The position numbers were made by a program, and so were the translations under genes. From Embiotoca jacksoni (taxonomy: Eukaryota; Chordata; Actinopteri; Embiotocidae): a DNA stretch of 64,000 nt. This document shows, piece by piece, positions 59,945 through 64,000 of this stretch; positions within the stretch are counted from its first letter, which is position 1; every line of letters begins with the position of its first letter. The notes below the pieces were generated by a model. The model saw only the letters and a program-made list of their open reading frames with translations. It was not told the origin of the DNA and did not search any database. Location of the stretch: NCBI GenBank assembly GCA_022577435.1, contig JAKOON010000006.1, positions 6,556,001 through 6,620,000 on the forward strand. The letters are read 5' to 3'.

Positions 59945-60044
59945 CACACCTGGGCTGACGCTGTGTTCAGGCACGCTCTCTTCCTCTGTGTGTGTAACAA
60001 AGACTTTCACGGGTGTCCCTTTTCTTTTCCTTCCACAGCCGCGC
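47426..60044 (-). CDS. SET remnant / C2H2 / tyrosine-recombinase / Myb-like fusion protein, 5' end not found
   Basis: Seven exons join in phase: 60044-59950, 59609-59528, 58463-58094, 52296-51158, 50444-49615, 49343-49089, 47679-47426, giving at least 1,007 residues. In order: basic start (RGCGRKRKGTP); Pro/Ala linker; SET C-terminal half at about 140-182 (PNCRIREVH, VRLVVIAIRDI, GEEITVDY); Gln/Ser/basic region; zinc finger CEYCGRHFRSLGRHLDKHH at 337-355; acidic tract; recombinase-like domain at about 563-820 (ILYNRRRECEVSKL, QGKRGR, NPYVFARP, LRGTDLL, TQTRVRRQVAIL); AT-hook-like VGRPKK; Myb-like KRPWSEAERAAVEEHL...RDWRAIKFYCHNRI. The recombinase blocks match, from memory, Crypton-like proteins widespread in fish, but the catalytic tyrosine region reads YHVTQNCAGI. 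A nuclear, DNA- or chromatin-binding role is inferred. The first exon is entered in phase 2, so more coding lies upstream, possibly past the window. I do not recognise a named orthologue. Confidence 0.8.
47680..49088 (-). other. Fusion gene intron F-G with telomere-like repeat
   Basis: Holds an A-run at 48,172-48,187, the CCTAA-rich array at 48,535-48,800 and a 'cacctacacatctacacac' minisatellite at 48,930-48,986. Confidence 0.8.
48535..48800 (+). repeat. Degenerate telomere-like (CCCTAA) array with 99-bp higher-order period
   Basis: Dense CCTAA/CCCTAA/CTCTAA units. The string beginning 'cctaaaccaaaccctaactt' recurs at 48,553 and 48,652, and about 100 bp after each match closely, including the odd 'gaacataactctaacc' unit; the second copy carries one extra 'cctaa'. 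This is interstitial and degenerate, not a chromosome end. Confidence 0.9.
49089..49343 (-). CDS. Fusion gene exon F: acidic/Pro-Ala linker with AT-hook-like motif
   Basis: Acceptor cctctgtccag|TTATGT. It reads VMSGNSADSYSEGESEGEHV, a Pro/Ala repeat, then LLYVRKGKNNGRVGRPKKLK. Two donors keep phase 1: TCAG|gtttgt (end 49,089, chosen) and TCAG|gtcagc (end 49,104), differing by five codons. Confidence 0.75.
49615..50444 (-). CDS. Fusion gene exon E: tyrosine-recombinase-like domain
   Basis: Acceptor: a run of 22 C then AG|CAG (again NAGNAG); donor GATG|gtgaga. It reads SSGRHHLLPLLSSL, LLCHSSLALLILYNRRRECE (the Arg-I box region), VSKLSIVEY, VQGKRGRVQPLILPP, VGVDPANPYVFARPYHSPA, TPLRGTDLLRSLARSSG, TQTRVRRQVAILTQLLLL and HFLEREYHVTQNCAGI. 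The first catalytic Arg box is kept, the H of HxxR is not evident, and the tyrosine is absent. A conserved-looking LFRGMSLNHICLELD end follows. Confidence 0.85.
51158..52296 (-). CDS. Fusion gene exon D: low-complexity, C2H2-like zinc finger, acidic tract
   Basis: Acceptor cccacttccag|GAGGAT, donor CTGAG|gcaagt (a GC donor), leaving phase 2. It starts EDEPLSLTAQQQ with a poly-Gln run, then Ser/Pro, basic RRRKKRRG, KKKNPHR and His/Pro-rich stretches. The finger C-x2-C-x9-H-x3/4-H lies at 51,834-51,778. The C-terminal half is strongly acidic (EDEEDDDDEDVEVLEV, then an E-run). Length 1,139 nt. Confidence 0.85.
54328..55998. mobile_element. Non-autonomous DNA transposon with terminal inverted repeats
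   Basis: The left end GGGTGCGTTCGAATAGTC is mirrored at the right end, which on the minus strand reads GGAGTGCGTTCTTCGAATAG. The left subterminal blocks ('aaggttcctcagtgagtgac', 'caccggaccatcctatataa') are ones I recognise from teleost genomes. It has no transposase; the longest internal ORF (about 89 codons, 54,876-55,145) is unrecognised. Target-site duplication could not be fixed by eye, so the superfamily is open. Confidence 0.7.
57468..57525 (+). repeat. 'catttagctgacgcttttatcc' teleost repeat fragment
   Basis: 'attacatttacattacattt' followed by 'catttagctgacgcttttat' and 'ccaaagcga' is a very common short dispersed sequence in fish genomes. Confidence 0.75.
58094..58463 (-). CDS. Fusion gene exon C: Pro/Ala-rich linker and SET C-terminal half
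   Basis: Acceptor ctacctcccag|CAG (a NAGNAG pair; 58,463 or 58,460 as first base), donor GAATCTG|gtgagt, leaving phase 0. After about 75 residues of Pro/Ala/Thr/Ser it reads SPNCRIREVHCGSQVRLVVI and AIRDITKGEEITVDYSLTEW, which is the PNC to ExxxDY end of a SET domain. The preceding NHSC part is replaced by FPPS. Confidence 0.85.
59528..59609 (-). CDS. Fusion gene exon B
   Basis: Acceptor ttctctcag|GTGATC, donor CAACTG|gtgagt. In the frame fixed by both neighbours it reads DRKEAGENKRPTLDGPFYSS then EPTPHN. It leaves phase 2. Confidence 0.7.
59885..59941 (+). repeat. (CA)n microsatellite beside exon A
   Basis: About 28 CA units between exons A and B, starting just 8 bp from the exon A donor, so it lies at the very 5' side of that intron on the coding strand. 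Confidence 0.95.
59950..60044 (-). CDS. Fusion gene exon A (first seen)
   Basis: Acceptor ttttctgcag|GCGCGG, donor AGCCCAG|gtgtgt, entering phase 2 and leaving phase 1. It reads RGCGRKRKGTPVKVFV and an acidic tail EEESVPEHSVSP. The basic start resembles a nuclear localisation or AT-hook-like segment. Confidence 0.65.
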
Positions 60045-60739
60045 CTGCAGAAAACGCACACACGCACAGACACACAAATACACACAATTATCATTTAATC
60101 AATCGGCCTACTGACCACACTTCACATCAATCAGGTCAGAGTGTAATCAATAAGCTGATGGCCACCTAATGGATCAATAGCAACTGCGTTTAGGCCTCAC
60201 ATCCAAGTGAACAACATATCAAAGAAAAAAAAAAACACAGTAAGCAGACAACGATTGTTTAAACAGCTTTTCACTGTCTATGAGTGGAACGCGAGTAAAA
60301 AACAACATAGGGTTGAGGATTTCACACGATCTGCACTGACTGACCCGCAGGAAAACAGTTCAGTCCAAACCCAACAAAACTCCTGGCAAAGAAATCTTTA
60401 AACATACTGATTTTGAAACTCTGCCATCTTTCCTCACCAAACACCAGTTTCAGAAATTAAAGAGAGCTCGGGGCAAAAGTGCACTCAAATGTTTATAAAA
60501 TGCCCGAGAAGTTTTAATTTAAAGGCTAAAAAAAATTCCCTGCAATTAGGAGGGAGCAATCTTGCAGTTAAACCCATTCACATTTATTTCACTGGGCTGT
60601 CAAATATCCCTATATGAATGAGTATTTTGTCCCCTGTGGACATTCATAGGTGATTCACAGTAGCCTCTGAGTGAACAAATTGTTCCAGGGTATTCCTGAC
60701 CCTTTACACCCAAAAATATGCAACTATTCCACTTTTTGA

Positions 60740-60770
<31 letters not shown>

Positions 60771-62593
60771 TTTTTTTATGCTAATGCTGAAAAGATAACC
60801 GAGTTTCAGCACGGACACCCAAACAATACTTTTTTCAAAAAAGTAATATTCAATATTTTTTTTATATATAAAAGTATCTCAAATGTTAACGAAAACATTT
60901 TGCCTGAATAAAAAAAAAAAAAAAATGCCCTCTAAAATTGAGTTGTGATTTAGGGAACGTCCTGTAGAGTTTTCTTGTGAACAAACAAAGGTTGTATTTG
61001 CAATCAGGTTTACCGACCAAAAACACATTGTGCGTATCCTTGTGGTTTATCATGATTATGAATCCACGTAAAACACTTACAAAGCCGAATTTTCTGAAAT
61101 GATTGCTTCCTTTATAGTTTGCATCCAGTTTTACTCGTCAACAGTTCTCTTCTTTTGCGCACCTGCGGATGCATCACAGCATTTCTTAGTGCCATTACCA
61201 CCACCTATCGATCGGTTGAATAGTGCGTTACCAACCCCGCCACGGTTGTGCATCACGTCCCCGTCACATACATGTGCATCCTTGTGCGCATTCACCGGAC
61301 AAACAAAAAAAAGCGGGCCCATTCATTGAAAAACTGCTCCACAGCGCTATCAGAGTTCCTTTAAATTAGTGAAGAATACAAAACTCACCAGTCATTTCAT
61401 TTGGGCTGTCACAATCATAAAATATTAGTTGCCAATTAATTGGGATTAAAGATTTAATTTATGCCACTATTTTAACATAAGCCTGATCGTAGTTTAATAA
61501 TGCACCTTATTAAGTAGAAGAGGCATTGATTGGCACACTGAAAGGTAGAAATCTAAATGACCTTTCTTATTGCCCTTCAAGCTCTGAAAATAAAAATGTA
61601 TATGACATAAATAATCTAAATGTATAACTATTATTACTAAACTATGCAAAGAAATTACAATGACGGGAACCAATGATCAAAACAACGTTGAACCATAGCA
61701 GAAGACGGGTCCAATTAATTGACGTCAGTCAATCGGGAGAAAACATGGAAATAGTGATGGAATATGAGATTTGTGTTTGTGTCATTCAGCTGGTTTCATA
61801 CAGATGAATGAAAACTATTCTCAATGTCATGCAAAGCAATTGAGGTCAGCTCAAGCATTTACGACCAAGCGACTATTTGTTAATTGTGACAGGTTTACGT
61901 TCAATACAGACTCTCATTGTGAAACATTGTCGGCACCAAAAAAGTATTGTCTCTTCGAACTGAAACATGAAGTACCTTATATGAAGGCTTAACGTAAAAA
62001 ATAAATAAATCCTACCACTCAAACTGACTTCTAATTTGTCCGTTTGAAAAGCCTCATTGTTGAACATTACCTCCCATGAAATGACAAAAAAGTCAAACTC
62101 TTGCTCACACGTTAACGGATACAGTACTGCTGAGGTTAAAGAGGCAGACGTACAACATTGAGACAAATCAACATACTGCTTGATGTAATCCAGCTACATG
62201 ACATGATTATGTGAACAGTAATTTCTAAATAATGACTAGACCCGTCATTCAAAGATTCTGCCATCTTGTTAGCATTTATACTTGAGTGCTGTGACCCCTG
62301 AATCACCACTAAGGAGTGTGCCATTAACCCCGAGAGCTCAAACGCAGCCACCTGTGTGAGCCCGGAGCGGCACAGCGAGATTATCTTCTTCAGACTAAAT
62401 CCATGCCAAAACAGCCGCACTCACTTAGAGCCAAACGGATCCGACCTCTACCGAATCTGGGCTAGTCCCGTTACCACAGATCTCAATATTGTTTTCCGTC
62501 AGTCTATTTTTTACTCACATGACATTGGAGGCTCTTAAAACTAGGCCATAGGAAGATCGTGCTTCGGATTTTGAAGTGTTCATTACTGTCTGC

Positions 62594-62631
<38 letters not shown>

Positions 62632-64000
62632 GTGTGTGCGCGCGCGTGTGTGTGTGTGTGTTTTTGCATGCAGACAAGAGAGAATGACAGAAACCAAAAC
62701 AGGCTTGGAAGAAAGAAAAAAAAACGAAGAAAAAAAAAAAAAAAAAAAGGGTTATGAGAGAAAAAAGTGAAGCAGCAGAAAAACAGAGAAAAACAGGGAA
62801 AGGGAACAAAGAGGAAAAAAGACAGAGGGAGAACAGACAGAGGGAGAGAGAGAGATACTCATTCAGCAGATATCAACCAGACCCAGGGTCTTTCTATTGA
62901 TCCACTCCGCTCCCATCTGGACTCGTGATACTGAGCGCGCGTGTCTACGTATGTGTATGTTTAAGGGAGTGCACACCGGGCGTGTGCGCCTGTATTTGTG
63001 TTCACATATGTACCGATTTTTTTTTTTTTTTTTCTTCTTCCCTCTTGTAAAGCTTTGCTCCTCAACAAACCAACCGCACAAATCTTGGCTTTGAAAATAA
63101 AAAAAAATAAAAAAAATCAAGACATGATAATCACCAAGAAATCAAAAGAGAGCATTTCAAGCGTGCCTAACAACAACTTCCTGCACAAACTAATGCACTA
63201 AATTGTGGAATTTCGCTAATTGCCCAAGTCACGTGACCGTGTAATGGCCGTCATAAAGAAATGATGAGATCATTCCTCGACGAGCGCTCCTCATGTCGCA
63301 AAATACTGCTTGTGCTTCTGGTGAATATGTTGGACATTTGTGTAGCTTGGTTTTACGTATTTAAAAAGTAGGGCTGTCCGACATAGTTGAAATCGATGTC
63401 AAAATATTCGGACAATACAGTATTTTACTTGAACTGGACCACGTGCGGTGCAACGGGATGTGGAAAATCACCAAATGAGATCAAAACAAGTGTAAAAGCT
63501 AAATCTTGACCTTAGAAATAGTCTGATTTGATCAGTGCTATTATTTGCTGATGCACAAACCATATGCCCAGACCAAACAGGCGTACAAGACGGCATTATT
63601 AAAAAAAAATACAAACTAACAAACAAAAACCAGAATTAAAAAAAAAAAAAACGCATCAAGTGATTTCAAACAAATAAACCCTACTGAAATTGTTTCCAAG
63701 CTTTAGCAGCAGAGGCAGCATATTCATAAGTACTAAAGCTAAACAAGCGTTCAACTCTGTCATTGTCAGTGCAACAAAACAGTTTGAACAGTTTTACAAA
63801 ATAATTTGAACTCCGGCCGACTTAAGAGCTTCTTTTTTTTTTTTCTTTTATAGCTTTCAAGCACACTTCACACGCATACTTACAAAAGCCACAGATCAGC
63901 ATGTATCCTCAGTACAGCAGAGAAAGCAAAATAAATTCTTTAAACAACGTTTTTTGGTATTAGTCTCGAAAAATGTAAAGTTTCAACAGTGGCCGACTGG
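60045..64000. other. Upstream of exon A: no further exon found
   Basis: By phase, at least one more 5' coding exon must exist, but none is convincing here. Low-complexity tracts: T-run near 60,740-60,764, (TG)n at 62,599-62,660, A-rich at 62,717-62,749, T-run at 63,017-63,031. A 'tagggctgtccgacat...aaatcgatg' patch at 63,370-63,400 looks like a repeat terminus. Confidence 0.5.
62599..62660 (+). repeat. (TG)n with CG interruptions
   Basis: About 31 dinucleotide units, interrupted by 'gcg' and 'gcgcgcg'. Confidence 0.95.

Noticed and set aside
62425..62460. Possible upstream exon of the fusion gene (FGRGRIRLAL, donor CTCTAA|gtgagt)
   Set aside because: The donor is strong, but it leaves phase 1 in its only open frame while exon A must be entered in phase 2, so it cannot join directly.
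62863..62935. Possible first exon of the fusion gene (MGAEWINRKTLG)
   Set aside because: No donor with the needed phase and the frame ends at TGA soon after. No similarity to the family.

Overview
The window looks like a chromosome segment of a teleost fish, probably a percomorph. Its genes are intron-split, with vertebrate splice signals. It is rich in (TG)n/(CA)n and (TCTA)n microsatellites and carries several repeats that I recognise as teleost families (tRNA-like SINE copies, a 'TTATATAGCGCC' repeat, a TTAA-flanked palindromic MITE, decayed LINE reverse transcriptases). All identities come from reading the sequence; no database was searched.

Left part (1-14.5 kb). The first kilobase is the broken 3' half of a non-LTR reverse transcriptase on the minus strand. 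AT-rich intergenic DNA follows, with a SINE-like copy and one weak candidate exon near 7.3 kb. gpr83, a class A peptide receptor, lies on the minus strand at 14.5-20.5 kb; its four coding exons join in phase to 472 residues. ankrd49 follows on the plus strand at 25.0-27.2 kb (two coding exons, 233 residues), with a likely promoter near 23.65-23.75 kb carrying two inverted ZNF143-like motifs. In human the two genes are neighbours with MRE11 between them; no mre11 is seen here.

Middle (27.2-47.4 kb). This 20 kb has no gene I can support. It is a repeat mosaic: a 64-bp dimeric satellite, an AT-rich 'atgctatagtatgac' repeat, two opposed LINE fragments, two TTAA-type MITE copies, a huge compound (TG)n array and several SINE-like pieces.

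Right part (47.4-64 kb). The most unusual locus is a minus-strand gene with seven coding exons between 60,044 and 47,426. Its 5' end is not found and may lie beyond the window. The joined exons give at least 1,007 residues: basic N-terminal segment, Pro/Ala/Ser-rich linker, C-terminal half of a SET domain, Gln/Ser-rich low-complexity region, one C2H2-like zinc finger, acidic tract, a tyrosine-recombinase (Crypton/phage-integrase-like) domain lacking the catalytic tyrosine, an AT-hook-like motif and a Myb/SANT-like C-terminus. I read it as an exapted recombinase turned into a chromatin or DNA-binding protein. Its introns hold a probable GC-AG intron with a 22-C pyrimidine tract, a telomere-like higher-order repeat and a 1.67-kb terminal-inverted-repeat element.
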